Assembly (NCBI GenBank): GCA_005877965.1
Contig: VBNP01000004.1
Location: 1-19,226 of the forward strand
DNA: 19,226 nt
Direction of reading: 5' to 3'
Origin: Gammaproteobacteria bacterium
Lineage (GTDB): Bacteria > Pseudomonadota > Gammaproteobacteria > Steroidobacterales > Steroidobacteraceae
Both the position numbers and the translations under genes were made by a program. This document shows positions 6,633 to 14,804 of this stretch, one piece after another; position 1 is the stretch's first letter, and every line of letters starts with the position of its first letter. Under the pieces are notes generated by a model. That model was given only the letters and a program-made list of their open reading frames with translations. It had not been told where the DNA came from and ran no database searches.

Positions 6633-9092
6633 TCAGGCCCTCAAATCGAGGTTGTCGGGGTCGTAGGGCGACTCGCGCAGCACCGTCGCCTGCTTGCGTT
6701 CGCCCAGGATCTCGATCGCGAGCTGCGTGCCCGGCTGTGCGAACTCGGCCCTGGTGTAGCCGATCGCCAGACTCTTGCTCAGGCAGTGCCCGTAGTAGCC
6801 GGAGGTCGCACGTCCGATCACGCGGCCGGCGGGCTCGAACAGCGGCTCGTTGCCGAGCGGATCGGCGTCGGTCACGCCGTGCACCTCGAGCGTCACGAAG
6901 CGGTTGGGGACGCCCGCGGCCAGCTGCTTCTCCAGTGCCTGCCTGCCGATGAACGGCCCCTTGTTCATGCGCACGAATCGATCGAGACCTGCCTCGAAGG
7001 GTGTGTAGTCGGGCGTCATGTCGCTGCCCCACATGCGGTAGGACTTCTCCAGGCGCAGCGATTCCATGGCGCGCATGCCCACCATGCCGATGCCGTGAGC
7101 CTTGCCGGCCTCAAACAGCGCATCGAACAGGTGATGCGCGTATTCAACAGGGAAGTGCAGCTCCCACCCGAGGGCGCCGACGAAGTTCACGCGCAGCGCA
7201 TACACCTCGACCGCCAGTCCCGCCTCGATGGTCTGCGCCGTAAGCCACGGGAAGGACGCGTTGTCGAGCGGGGTGTCGGTCAGCTGCGCCAGCACCTCGC
7301 GCGACTTCGGTCCCGCGAGCACGAAGCAGCCGCGGGTGTTGGTGATGTTGCGAAGCCCCACCGAGCCGTCCCCGGGCAGTGACTTGAAGAGATAATCGCT
7401 GTCGTAACGCTCCGCGGCGCCGGCGCTCACCACGTAGTAGTGCCGCTCGGCGATCTTGGTGACGGTGAACTCGGAACGAATGCCGCCCCGGCGCGTGAGC
7501 GCGTGACACAGCGCCAGCCGTCCGGTCTTCGACGGAACCTTGTTGGCCACCAGCCCATCGAGCCAGGCTTCCGCCCCGGGCCCGGTGATCTCGTGCTTGG
7601 TAAACGGGGTGAGGTCGATGACGCCGGCGCGCTCGCGCATCAGGCGGGCCTCGTTCCCCACGTGCTCGAAGTAGTTGCTGCGCCTGAAGCTCCAGCGATC
7701 CCGGCGCTCGACGCCCGGCGGCGCGAACCAGTTGGCGCGCTCCCAGCCGTAGCGCTGTCCCCAGACTGCGCCCCTGGCGTCGAGGCGGTCGTACACCGCG
7801 CTCGTCTTCGCCGGTCGCGCGTCGGGGCGCTCCTCGTCGGGAAAATGGATGGTGAAGACGTTGCGGTAGGTCTCCTCGTTCTTCTGAACGAGGAAGCGCT
7901 TACTGGTGTAGGCGCCGAAGCGGCGCGGATCGACCCCCAGCATGTCGATGCCGGGCTCGCCTTCGACGATCCACTCGGCGAGCTGCCAGCCGGCGCCGCC
8001 GGCGGCGGTGATGCCGAAGCTGTGGCCCTCGTTGATCCAGACGTTCCGCAGCCCCCAGGCCGGCCCGATGAGAGGGCTCCCGTCGGGCGCGTAGGAGATC
8101 GGCCCGTTGACGATGTCCTTGATGCCGCAGTGCTCGAGCGCCGGCACGCGGCGCGTGGCGGCCTCGACGTGCGGCACGAGGCGATCGAGATCGCCGGGAA
8201 AGAGGCTGCGCCCGAACCAATCCGGCACGCCGTCCGCAAAGCGCGCGGGCGCCCCGTGCTCGTAGGGGCCGAGGATCCAGCCCATGCGCTCCTCGCGCAG
8301 GTAGTAGGACTTGTCCGGCTCGCGCAGCACCGCGAGCTCGCGCCCGCCGCCCTGGCGATAGGCCTTGAGCTCCGGAGACTCGTCGTAGACGATGTACTGG
8401 TGCTCGACCGGGATGGCCGGGACGTTGAGTCCCAGCAGCCGCCCGGTCTGGCGTGCATAGTTGCCGGTGGCCAGAACCAGGTGCTCGGCGCGGATGTCGC
8501 CCTGGCTGGTGCGTACCCGCCACTCTCCGCTCGCGACGCGCTCGAACGCGAGCGCCTCGGTGTGCTCGTAGATCTCCGCGCCCGCGTTGCGCGCGCCCTT
8601 GCGCAGCGCCATGGTGAGATCGGCGGGCGCGATGTGACCGTCGTGCGGGTGATAGAGCGCGCCGATGAGGGCGGGAGTGTCGGCGCTGCCGCCGAGCTCG
8701 ATCAGCGGCCAGAGCTCCTTCACGCGCGCGGGACCGATGACTTCGAACGGCACGCCGATGGTGTTGGCCGTGCCGCAATATTTCTGGTACTCGTCCATGC
8801 GCTCCTTGCAGGTTGCGAGGCGCAGATTGCCGGTGACGTGGAAGCTCACGTCCTGGCCGGTCTCCTGCGGCAGGCGCTTGTACAGATCCACCGAGTACTT
8901 GTGCAGCTGGCCGACGGTGTAGCTCATGTTGAACAGCGGCAGGAGGCCCGCGGCGTGCCAGGTGGAGCCCGCGGTGAGCTCGGTGCGCTCGATCAGCGCG
9001 ACATCCGCCCAGCCTTTTCTCGTCAGGTGATACAGCGTGCTCACCCCGACCACGCCGCCACCGATGACCAGGACCCGAACATGCGTCTTCAC
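6633..9092 (-). CDS. Dimethylglycine dehydrogenase-like FAD/folate enzyme (DAO + GcvT)
   Basis: An 819-residue flavoprotein. The N-terminal DAO domain starts with the dinucleotide motif VIGGGVVG (residues 9-16) and carries AGSTWHAAGL, where His46 matches the histidyl-FAD attachment site of mitochondrial-type dimethylglycine and sarcosine dehydrogenases. From about residue 430 follow an FAO_M-like linker and a GcvT folate-binding domain (MRAMESLRLEKSYRMWG, then a C-terminal barrel with ATSGYYGHCLSKSLAIGYTR). It should oxidise dimethylglycine to sarcosine and capture formaldehyde as 5,10-methylene-THF. The start is a GTG with AGGAG 9 bases upstream, 13 bases after soxG. It could instead be a sarcosine dehydrogenase, but a complete sarcosine oxidase lies just upstream, so the dimethylglycine step is the one left unfilled. 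Confidence 0.85.
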   Translation of the reverse strand: MKTHVRVLVIGGGVVGVSTLYHLTRKGWADVALIERTELTAGSTWHAAGLLPLFNMSYTVGQLHKYSVDLYKRLPQETGQDVSFHVTGNLRLATCKERMDEYQKYCGTANTIGVPFEVIGPARVKELWPLIELGGSADTPALIGALYHPHDGHIAPADLTMALRKGARNAGAEIYEHTEALAFERVASGEWRVRTSQGDIRAEHLVLATGNYARQTGRLLGLNVPAIPVEHQYIVYDESPELKAYRQGGGRELAVLREPDKSYYLREERMGWILGPYEHGAPARFADGVPDWFGRSLFPGDLDRLVPHVEAATRRVPALEHCGIKDIVNGPISYAPDGSPLIGPAWGLRNVWINEGHSFGITAAGGAGWQLAEWIVEGEPGIDMLGVDPRRFGAYTSKRFLVQKNEETYRNVFTIHFPDEERPDARPAKTSAVYDRLDARGAVWGQRYGWERANWFAPPGVERRDRWSFRRSNYFEHVGNEARLMRERAGVIDLTPFTKHEITGPGAEAWLDGLVANKVPSKTGRLALCHALTRRGGIRSEFTVTKIAERHYYVVSAGAAERYDSDYLFKSLPGDGSVGLRNITNTRGCFVLAGPKSREVLAQLTDTPLDNASFPWLTAQTIEAGLAVEVYALRVNFVGALGWELHFPVEYAHHLFDALFEAGKAHGIGMVGMRAMESLRLEKSYRMWGSDMTPDYTPFEAGLDRFVRMNKGPFIGRQALEKQLAAGVPNRFVTLEVHGVTDADPLGNEPLFEPAGRVIGRATSGYYGHCLSKSLAIGYTRAEFAQPGTQLAIEILGERKQATVLRESPYDPDNLDLRA

Positions 9093-9105
9093 TTGGGCTT
9101 TCTCC

Positions 9106-9651
9106 TCAAATGATGCCGCGCGCGGCTTCGCCGAGAAACTGCGCTACGTAGGCGACGAAGGAGCGCCACACCTCGACGCGAAACACCTGCGGCTCGGTGC
9201 GCCAGAGCACGACTTCGGCCTTCGCCAGCATGGTGCGCGTGCACATGCCTACCGGGAAGGCGCTCGCATCCAGATCCAGCGGGCAGCCGGCGGCGAGCAG
9301 TGTCGCGGCCTGTGGGCCGCTCACCACGAGCGCGCTCTGGCGGTGGCTCACATCCACGAGCGAATGCGCCAGCCCCTCGAGCGCCGCAGCCAGCGCAGCG
9401 CCGAATGCGGGAGGCGGCGCGTGCGGCGCGATCAGCAGCCACTCGTCGGGCCCGAGCCACAGCGCCGCCCGATCGGCCCCGACCGTCGCCCGACAGGCCG
9501 TGGCCGGGATGGCGAGACCGAGGGCGCTCCCGGCCGCCGCCCGGACATCGGCGCCGCCGCGCAGGACGTAGCGCGTCGCGGGCGGGAGCGCGTGCAGTGC
9601 GGTGCTCGCGCTGACGAGCGGCGGGCGGCGGGCGGCGCTGAGATCACGCAT
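9106..9651 (-). CDS. soxG: Sarcosine oxidase gamma subunit
   Basis: A 181-residue SoxG. The frame is open to 9834, but the first part is an Arg/Pro-rich shadow of soxA; the ATG at 9651 starts MRDLSAARRPPLVSAS and overlaps the soxA stop by 8 bases. Recognisable SoxG segments are ALWLGPDEWLLIAP, SLVDVSHRQSALVVSGP and the C-terminal FRVEVWRSFVAYVAQFL. SoxG is a GcvT-related small subunit that contacts SoxA in the alpha-beta-gamma-delta tetramer. Gene order B-D-A-G is the usual one for heterotetrameric sarcosine oxidase. Ala content is high in residues 85-125. Confidence 0.9.
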   Translation of the reverse strand: MRDLSAARRPPLVSASTALHALPPATRYVLRGGADVRAAAGSALGLAIPATACRATVGADRAALWLGPDEWLLIAPHAPPPAFGAALAAALEGLAHSLVDVSHRQSALVVSGPQAATLLAAGCPLDLDASAFPVGMCTRTMLAKAEVVLWRTEPQVFRVEVWRSFVAYVAQFLGEAARGII

Positions 9652-12600
9652 GCAGCCGCCTGCCTTGCGGGTCGTAGAACACCGGCGATGCGACCTCAAC
9701 CGGGACCTCGCCTCCGGGAATGGAGACGTACAGCGTCTGGCCGGTGCGGGCGCGCCCGCCCGCGACCAGCCCCAGGGCGATGGAGCGGCCGAGCACGGCG
9801 CTGTGGTAGGACGAGGTGATGTGCCCCAGCGCACGCGCGGGTGCGCGTGCGCCCGCTTGGGCCATGACCTGAGTCCCTTCCTCCACCACCGTCTGCGGGT
9901 CGGTGGTGAGCAGGCCTACGAGCTGGCGCCGCTGCGGCGAGGTCATGGCCGGTCGCGCGAGCGAGCGCTTGCCGACGAAATCGGGCTTGTTCTTGCCGAT
10001 CGCCCAGCCCAGGCCCGCATCATCCGGCGTGACGGTGCCGTCGGTGTCCTGGCCGACGATGATGTAGCCCTTCTCGGCGCGCAGCACGTGCATGGTCTCG
10101 GTGCCGTAGGGCGTGATGCCGTGCGCCTGGCCGGCATCCCAGATGGCTTCCCACACCGCCGGCCCGAAGTCAGCCGGGACGTTGACCTCAAAGCCGAGCT
10201 CCCCGGTGAAACTGACGCGGAACAGCCGCATCGGCACACCGCAGATATACCCCGGCGCGACACTCATATGCGGCAGCGCAGCCGCCGCGAGATCGATGTC
10301 CACGAGCCCGGCGAGCACCGCGCGCGCGTTCGGCCCCTGCACCGCGATCACCGCCCACTCCTCGGTGGTCGAGGTGAGCCATACCTTCAGGTCCGACCAT
10401 TCGGTCTGCAGGTAGTCCTCCATCATTGCCAGCACCCTCGGGGCGCCGCCGGTGGTGGTGGTGACGTGAAAGCGGTTCTCACTCACGCGCGCCACCACGC
10501 CGTCGTCGTATACGAAGCCGTCATCGCGCAGCAGCAGGCCGTAGCGGCAGCGGCCGACGGCGAGACTCGTCCACGCATTGACGTACAGGCGGTTCATGAA
10601 CGTGACCGCGTCCTGGCCGACCACTTCGATCTTGCCGAGCGTGGAGGCGTCGAAAATTCCGCAGGCGTTGCGCACCGCGAGGCACTCGCGCCCGAGCGCC
10701 GCATGCATGTGTTCGGCGCCGCGCGGAAAGTAGCGCGCGCGCTTCCACAGGCCCACATCCTCGAACACCGCACCCTGCGCGCGCGCCCACTCATGCATGG
10801 GCGTGGTGCGCACCGGGTCGAACAGCTCCCCGCGCGCGGGTCCCGCGAAGCCGCCGAAGCTCACGGGTGTGTAGGGCATGCGGAAGCTCGTCAGCCCCAC
10901 CTCGGGGATGGCCTTGCCGAGGGCGCGCGACACGATGCCGAGCGCATTCAGGTTCGAGGTCTTGCCCTGGTCCGTCGCCATACCCGTGGTGGTGTAGCGC
11001 TTCACGTGCTCGATCGAGCGGAATCCCTCGCGCGTCGCGAGCGTCAGGTCCCTGGTGGTTACATCGTTCTGCCAGTCGACGAACGCGCGCCCGCGGGCAC
11101 CGGCAGGCTGGGGCAGGGCGCCGGCGAAGCCCGCCCCGCCGCCGGCTGCAGGTTGCACGGCGGGGGTGGCCGCAGCGCCGGACGGGCACACGCCCGTGCG
11201 CGCGGCAGCCGTGGCCTCGCGCGCGGCGGCAGCCCCGGCGGCGGCGCCATCGGCGAGCGCCGCGCCGAGCGCGAACACACCGCGGCAGGCCCCGGCGCTG
11301 CGTGCCCGCTCGGCCGGCGTGCCGGGAAGGAAGGCCTGCAGCCCCTCATCCCACAAGAGCTTGCCGCGCGACTGCGAAAACAGGTGCACGCTCGGTGTGA
11401 AGCCACCGCACATGAGCACGAGGTCGCACGGCTGTGTCTGCGTGTCGCTCGGTTCACCGTCCTGCAGCCGCGCGAGCAGGATCGAGTTCACGCGGCGTCG
11501 TCCGGCGGTACCGAGCACGGTCGCTCCTGTCAGCACCGGAATGCCCGCGGCGCGCGCCTTCGCAGCCCACGGGCCGTCCTCCGGGCCACGCACATCCGCG
11601 ATGCTGGCGATGAACACTCCCGCCCCCTGCAGCTCGAGCGCCACCGGGTATGCCTCATCACATGCGGTGACCACCACGGCGCGCGTGCCCGGCAGTACTG
11701 CATAGCGGTTGAGCCAGGTGCGCGCCGCGCCGGCCAGCATGATTCCCGGCCGGTCGTTACCCGGGAACACCAGCGGGCGCTCGATGGCGCCGGTGGCGAG
11801 CACCACTTCGCGGGCGCGCACCTGCCATTGGCGCTCACGCGGCACCTCCGGGTGCGGGTCGGCGAGGTGGTCGGTCAGCCGCTCGTTCAGCCCCAGAAGG
11901 TTGTGCGGGAAGTAACCGAACGCCGTGGTGCGCGGCAGCAGCGTGACGCGGGCGTTCGAACCCAGAGCGGCCAGCGTCTGCTTCAGCCACTGCGCGGCGG
12001 GGCGGCCCTCGATGGCGGTGGCCCCGTGCGGATCAGCCGCGAGCAGCGAGCCGCCGAACTCGTTCTGCTCATCGCACAGCATGACGCGCGCGCCGCTCGC
12101 GGCGGCGGCCGCGGCGGCGGCGAGTCCGGCGGGGCCAGCGCCCACGATGAGCACGTCGCAGTGCCCATAGCGCGAGGCGTACCGGTCGGGGTCCGCCTCG
12201 GTGGGAGCGCGCCCGAGGCCGGCGGCGGCGCGAATGCGCGGCTCGTAGAGTGACTGCCACGCGCTCCGCGGCCACATGAAAGTCTTGTAGTAAAAGCCGG
12301 CCGGGATGAACGGGGCGAGCAGATCGTTGACGGCGCCGAGGTCGAAGGCGAGGCTCGGCCAGCGATTCTGACTGTGCGCTTCAAGTCCCTCGTACAGCTC
12401 CACTTGCGTGGCGCGCAGGTTGGGCGTGTAGCGCGCGGCGTCGCGCCGCACCGCCACCAGCGCGTTGGGCTCCTCGGCGCCGGATGCGAGCACGCCACGC
12501 GGGCGGTGATATTTGAACGAGCGCCCCATCAGGTGCACGCCGTTGGCGAGCAGCGCCGAGGCGAGCGTATCCCCGGCAACGCCGGTGTAGGCCCGCCCGT

Positions 12601-12670
12601 CGAAGCTGAAATGCACGACGCGCGAGCGGTCGATACGCCCACCCTCCGGGGTGCGCAGGCCCTCGTTCAC
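9644..12670 (-). CDS. soxA: Sarcosine oxidase alpha subunit
   Basis: A 1008-residue SoxA starting at a GTG whose first bases overlap the soxD stop (GTGA, 12667-12670). Order of domains: an N-terminal ferredoxin-like Fer2_4 domain (about residues 15-95, GRSFKYHRPRGV), an NAD(P)/FAD Rossmann domain (VLIVGAGPAG, 174-182; VVLATGAIERPLVFPG near 290-304), an Ala/Gly-rich hinge, and a C-terminal GcvT/THF-binding region from about residue 610 to the end (AVRNACGIFDASTLGKIEV, GYIIVGQDTDGTVTPDDAGL). The complex oxidises sarcosine to glycine with O2, making H2O2 and methylene-THF. The roughly 60-residue stretch 471-530 is low-complexity Ala/Gly/Pro. Length is close to the family norm (about 960-1000). 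Confidence 0.94.
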   Translation of the reverse strand: MNEGLRTPEGGRIDRSRVVHFSFDGRAYTGVAGDTLASALLANGVHLMGRSFKYHRPRGVLASGAEEPNALVAVRRDAARYTPNLRATQVELYEGLEAHSQNRWPSLAFDLGAVNDLLAPFIPAGFYYKTFMWPRSAWQSLYEPRIRAAAGLGRAPTEADPDRYASRYGHCDVLIVGAGPAGLAAAAAAAASGARVMLCDEQNEFGGSLLAADPHGATAIEGRPAAQWLKQTLAALGSNARVTLLPRTTAFGYFPHNLLGLNERLTDHLADPHPEVPRERQWQVRAREVVLATGAIERPLVFPGNDRPGIMLAGAARTWLNRYAVLPGTRAVVVTACDEAYPVALELQGAGVFIASIADVRGPEDGPWAAKARAAGIPVLTGATVLGTAGRRRVNSILLARLQDGEPSDTQTQPCDLVLMCGGFTPSVHLFSQSRGKLLWDEGLQAFLPGTPAERARSAGACRGVFALGAALADGAAAGAAAAREATAAARTGVCPSGAAATPAVQPAAGGGAGFAGALPQPAGARGRAFVDWQNDVTTRDLTLATREGFRSIEHVKRYTTTGMATDQGKTSNLNALGIVSRALGKAIPEVGLTSFRMPYTPVSFGGFAGPARGELFDPVRTTPMHEWARAQGAVFEDVGLWKRARYFPRGAEHMHAALGRECLAVRNACGIFDASTLGKIEVVGQDAVTFMNRLYVNAWTSLAVGRCRYGLLLRDDGFVYDDGVVARVSENRFHVTTTTGGAPRVLAMMEDYLQTEWSDLKVWLTSTTEEWAVIAVQGPNARAVLAGLVDIDLAAAALPHMSVAPGYICGVPMRLFRVSFTGELGFEVNVPADFGPAVWEAIWDAGQAHGITPYGTETMHVLRAEKGYIIVGQDTDGTVTPDDAGLGWAIGKNKPDFVGKRSLARPAMTSPQRRQLVGLLTTDPQTVVEEGTQVMAQAGARAPARALGHITSSYHSAVLGRSIALGLVAGGRARTGQTLYVSIPGGEVPVEVASPVFYDPQGRRLHA

Positions 12671-12960
12671 CTGCGCACCGTGGCTGCGGCAGTGGGGACC
12701 GGCTCGCCCAGCCTGTAGGTGGCGAGGAAATGATCGGTGGTCGTGTCGCGCAGCGCGTTGAAGAATCGACCACAGCCGTGCGTGTGACGCCAGCGCTCGG
12801 CGTGCACACCGCGGGTGTTGTCACGGCGGTACAGATAGTCCGCCCACTGCTGCGCGGTGGCTTGCGCCGGCTGCGGCGGGCGGGCGATGTGCGCCTGCCC
12901 GCCGTACACGAACTCCGGCTCGGGACGCTCACCGCAATACGGACAGTCGATCAGCAGCAT
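12667..12960 (-). CDS. soxD: Sarcosine oxidase delta subunit
   Basis: A 97-residue zinc-binding SoxD. The ligands stand at positions matching the known tetrameric enzyme: Cys6 and Cys9 in DCPYCGER, His59 and Cys63 in RHTHGCGRFFNALRDT. The N-terminal EFVYGGQAHIARP is also typical. It begins with an ATG 27 bases after the soxB stop and ends overlapping the soxA GTG. No clear Shine-Dalgarno is visible in the 27-base gap, so coupling to soxB translation is likely. Confidence 0.95.
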   Translation of the reverse strand: MLLIDCPYCGERPEPEFVYGGQAHIARPPQPAQATAQQWADYLYRRDNTRGVHAERWRHTHGCGRFFNALRDTTTDHFLATYRLGEPVPTAAATVRR

Positions 12961-12987
12961 GGCGATGTCGGCGGCATGGTGATGTCA

Positions 12988-14238
12988 TCAGTGCGCCACC
13001 GCAGCCGCGGCCGCCTCATCGATGAGGTGACCGTCGCGGAAGCGCTCCAGGGTGAACGGCGCGTTGATCGGGTGCGGCTCATCGCGCGCGATGGTCCAGG
13101 CAAACACATGGGCCGAGCCCGGCGTGGCCTTGAACCCGCCGGTGCCCCAGCCGCAGTTCACGTACAGCCCCGGCACCGGCGTTTTGGCAATGATGGGCGA
13201 GCGATCGGGGGTCACGTCGACGATGCCGCCCCAGTTGCGCAGCATGCGCAGGCGGCGAAACATGGGGAACAGCTCGCAGATCGCTTCCAGCGCGTGGCTG
13301 GTCACATGCAGGCCGCCGCGCTGCGTATACGAGGTGTAGGCGTCGGTGCCCGCGCCGATGACCAGTTCCCCCTTGTCGGACTGGCTGATGTACGCGTGGA
13401 TGGTGTTGGACATGACCACGCACGGGAACACCGGCTTCACCGGTTCGGACACCAGCGCCTGCAGCGGGTAACTCTCGAGCGGCAGCTCGATCCCGGCCAT
13501 TTTCATGATGACGCTGGTGTGACCGGCCGCCGCCACGCCGATGCGCGGGGCGCGGATCGTGCCGCGCGTGGTCTCCACGCCCTCGACCGCGCCGCTGGCG
13601 TTGCGGCGGATGCCGGTCACTTCGCAATTCTCGATGATGTCGACCCCGAGTGAATCCGCGGCGCGCGCGTATCCCCAGGCCACCGCGTCGTGGCGCGCGG
13701 TGCCGCCGCGGCGCTGCAGCGCGGCGCCGAGTACCGGATAGCGGATGTTGCCTGTGTTCAGCGGCGGACAGAAGGCCCGGGCCTCTTCGGGCGTCAGCCA
13801 CTCGTTGTCGACCCCATTGACGCGATTCGCGTGCACATGGCGCTTGAGGACCTGCACGTCGTGCACCGTGTGCGCCAGCATCAGGACGCCGCGCTGCGAG
13901 AACATGACGTTGTAGTTGAGGGCCTGCGACAGGTGCTCCCACAGCCTGACCGCGTGGTCGTAGAGTGCGGCGCTCTCATCGAACAGGTAGTTGGAGCGGA
14001 TGATGGTGGTGTTGCGGCCGGTATTGCCGCCGCCGATCCAGCCTTTCTCGAGCACTGCGATGTTGGTGAGACGGTGCTCGCCGGCGAGGTAGTAGGCCGC
14101 TCCCAGCCCGTGACCGCCGCCGCCGACGATGAGGGCGTCGTAGGCGGCCTTCGGCTCGGGACTGCGCCACTGCGTCGTCCAGCCGCGCTGGCCGGACAGG
14201 CCCCGCATCAGCAGCGCCAGGCCGGAGAAGGGTTGCAT
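12988..14238 (-). CDS. soxB: Sarcosine oxidase beta subunit
   Basis: A 416-residue SoxB flavoprotein. The Rossmann motif DALIVGGGGHGLGAAYYL (about residues 34-51) binds the non-covalent FAD; GTARHDAVAWGYARAAD contains His183, which aligns with the histidine that carries covalent FMN in corynebacterial sarcosine oxidase (His173). C-terminal NCGWGTGGFKATPGS is a further family signature. This subunit holds the sarcosine oxidation site. It is the first gene of the minus-strand sarcosine/dimethylglycine operon, so the promoter should lie in 14239-14590. The ATG at 14238 has a GGGA about 7 bases upstream. Confidence 0.95.
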   Translation of the reverse strand: MQPFSGLALLMRGLSGQRGWTTQWRSPEPKAAYDALIVGGGGHGLGAAYYLAGEHRLTNIAVLEKGWIGGGNTGRNTTIIRSNYLFDESAALYDHAVRLWEHLSQALNYNVMFSQRGVLMLAHTVHDVQVLKRHVHANRVNGVDNEWLTPEEARAFCPPLNTGNIRYPVLGAALQRRGGTARHDAVAWGYARAADSLGVDIIENCEVTGIRRNASGAVEGVETTRGTIRAPRIGVAAAGHTSVIMKMAGIELPLESYPLQALVSEPVKPVFPCVVMSNTIHAYISQSDKGELVIGAGTDAYTSYTQRGGLHVTSHALEAICELFPMFRRLRMLRNWGGIVDVTPDRSPIIAKTPVPGLYVNCGWGTGGFKATPGSAHVFAWTIARDEPHPINAPFTLERFRDGHLIDEAAAAAVAH

Positions 14239-14590
14239 CGTCGGGTCCCGTTGGAGTGCAGGGCGTTTGCGCGCGCATCATGCTACCCGCGTCCCCGCGG
14301 CGACGAGCACCCGCGCGCCCACCGGCTTGAACGGGAGCGACAGAGTTGGCGCGGGCGGCGCCCTAAAGGCTGATGCGCCCACGCAACGCCCGCGCGCGTG
14401 CTGGCGCGCTGCAGCAAGGCGGCGCCGACCGTGCTGGAAGGATCATTGTTTCGCCGTCTGTGTGGAGCTAACCTAGTACCATATGGAGGGTTTTTACTAC
14501 CGCTAATTACCCCACCGCGGTAAGGCCGCGCACAAGTCAACACTCCAACAACATAGCTACAAGGTCAAAATAACCACAAGGTCAGGAGCC
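14239..14590. promoter_or_regulatory. Gene-free region upstream of soxB, with palindrome and direct repeats
   Basis: About 350 bases between the soxB start and the small plus-strand ORF. The soxB-proximal half is GC-rich and holds a 9-bp inverted repeat (14349-14357 with 14387-14395, 29-base loop). The distal part (about 14445-14590) is clearly AT-richer and contains the palindrome CCATATGG (14479-14486), a 5-bp GC hairpin (14516-14530), and three related copies of ACAAGGTCA (14559-14567 and 14576-14584 exact; ACAAGTCAA at 14532-14540). It must contain the promoter of the sox operon, but I cannot assign -35/-10 elements with confidence. An 86-codon minus-strand frame here looks non-coding. 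Confidence 0.4.
14559..14584. repeat. Two direct copies of ACAAGGTCA
   Basis: Exact 9-base repeats at 14559-14567 and 14576-14584, start-to-start 17 bases, with a degenerate third copy at 14532-14540. They end 6 bases before the ATG of the small ORF and also lie in the presumed promoter zone for soxB. They could be binding sites for a regulator or chance repeats in a low-complexity stretch. Confidence 0.35.
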
Positions 14591-14800
14591 ATGAACGCCA
14601 TTCAGATGAGGGACGAATGCCAGCAGATCATTCAGGATCACTATGGCCTCAATCGTCGGCTCACGAACACCGAGTTGGTAGCCGAGGTCAGGAGGCTCGC
14701 ACGCAAGTGGCGCGACGGCTCGCTCGACTACCGCGCCGAGCATCTCTACTTTCGCCTCGATCTGGCCGGCGTGTTCAGGACGCACAAGTCGATACGCTAA
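14591..14800 (+). CDS. Small hypothetical protein, 69 aa
   Basis: I do not recognise the family. The predicted product is MNAIQMRDECQQ... to ...FRTHKSIR: soluble, charged, mostly helical, with no signal peptide, membrane helix or cysteine cluster (one Cys near the N-terminus). The ATG is preceded by AAGGTC about 8 bases upstream and by AGGAG only 2 bases upstream, so one of these could serve as Shine-Dalgarno. The upstream DNA is AT-rich, as for a promoter. It ends with TAA 4 bases before the end of the convergent choV gene. Amino-acid usage is balanced rather than Arg/Pro/Ala-heavy, unlike the shadow frames in this window, which is the main reason I keep it. A 67-codon frame on the opposite strand is the competing reading. 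Confidence 0.5.
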   Translation: MNAIQMRDECQQIIQDHYGLNRRLTNTELVAEVRRLARKWRDGSLDYRAEHLYFRLDLAGVFRTHKSIR

Positions 14801-14804
14801 ACCT

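Noticed and set aside
6626..6640. GGGCC-CTTCA-GGCCC hairpin at the end of the dimethylglycine dehydrogenase gene as a terminator
   Set aside because: Only a 5-bp stem, overlaps the stop codon and has no U-tract; expected by chance in this base composition.
7440..9113. 557-codon plus-strand frame antisense to the dimethylglycine dehydrogenase
   Set aside because: No domain signature and composition typical of a shadow frame; the minus-strand gene is unambiguous.
9602..12253. Very long plus-strand open frame (883 codons) antisense to soxA/soxG
   Set aside because: Arg/His/Ala-rich with no recognisable domain; soxA on the other strand has full family motifs. Long antisense frames are common in GC-rich coding DNA.
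14349..14395. 9-bp GC inverted repeat upstream of soxB as an operator
   Set aside because: 29-base loop and pure GC arms in a GC-rich stretch make it weak as a specific site.
14283..14543. 86-codon minus-strand frame upstream of soxB
   Set aside because: Arg/Ser/Pro-rich, no clear ribosome binding site, and it covers the presumed promoter; no protein character seen.
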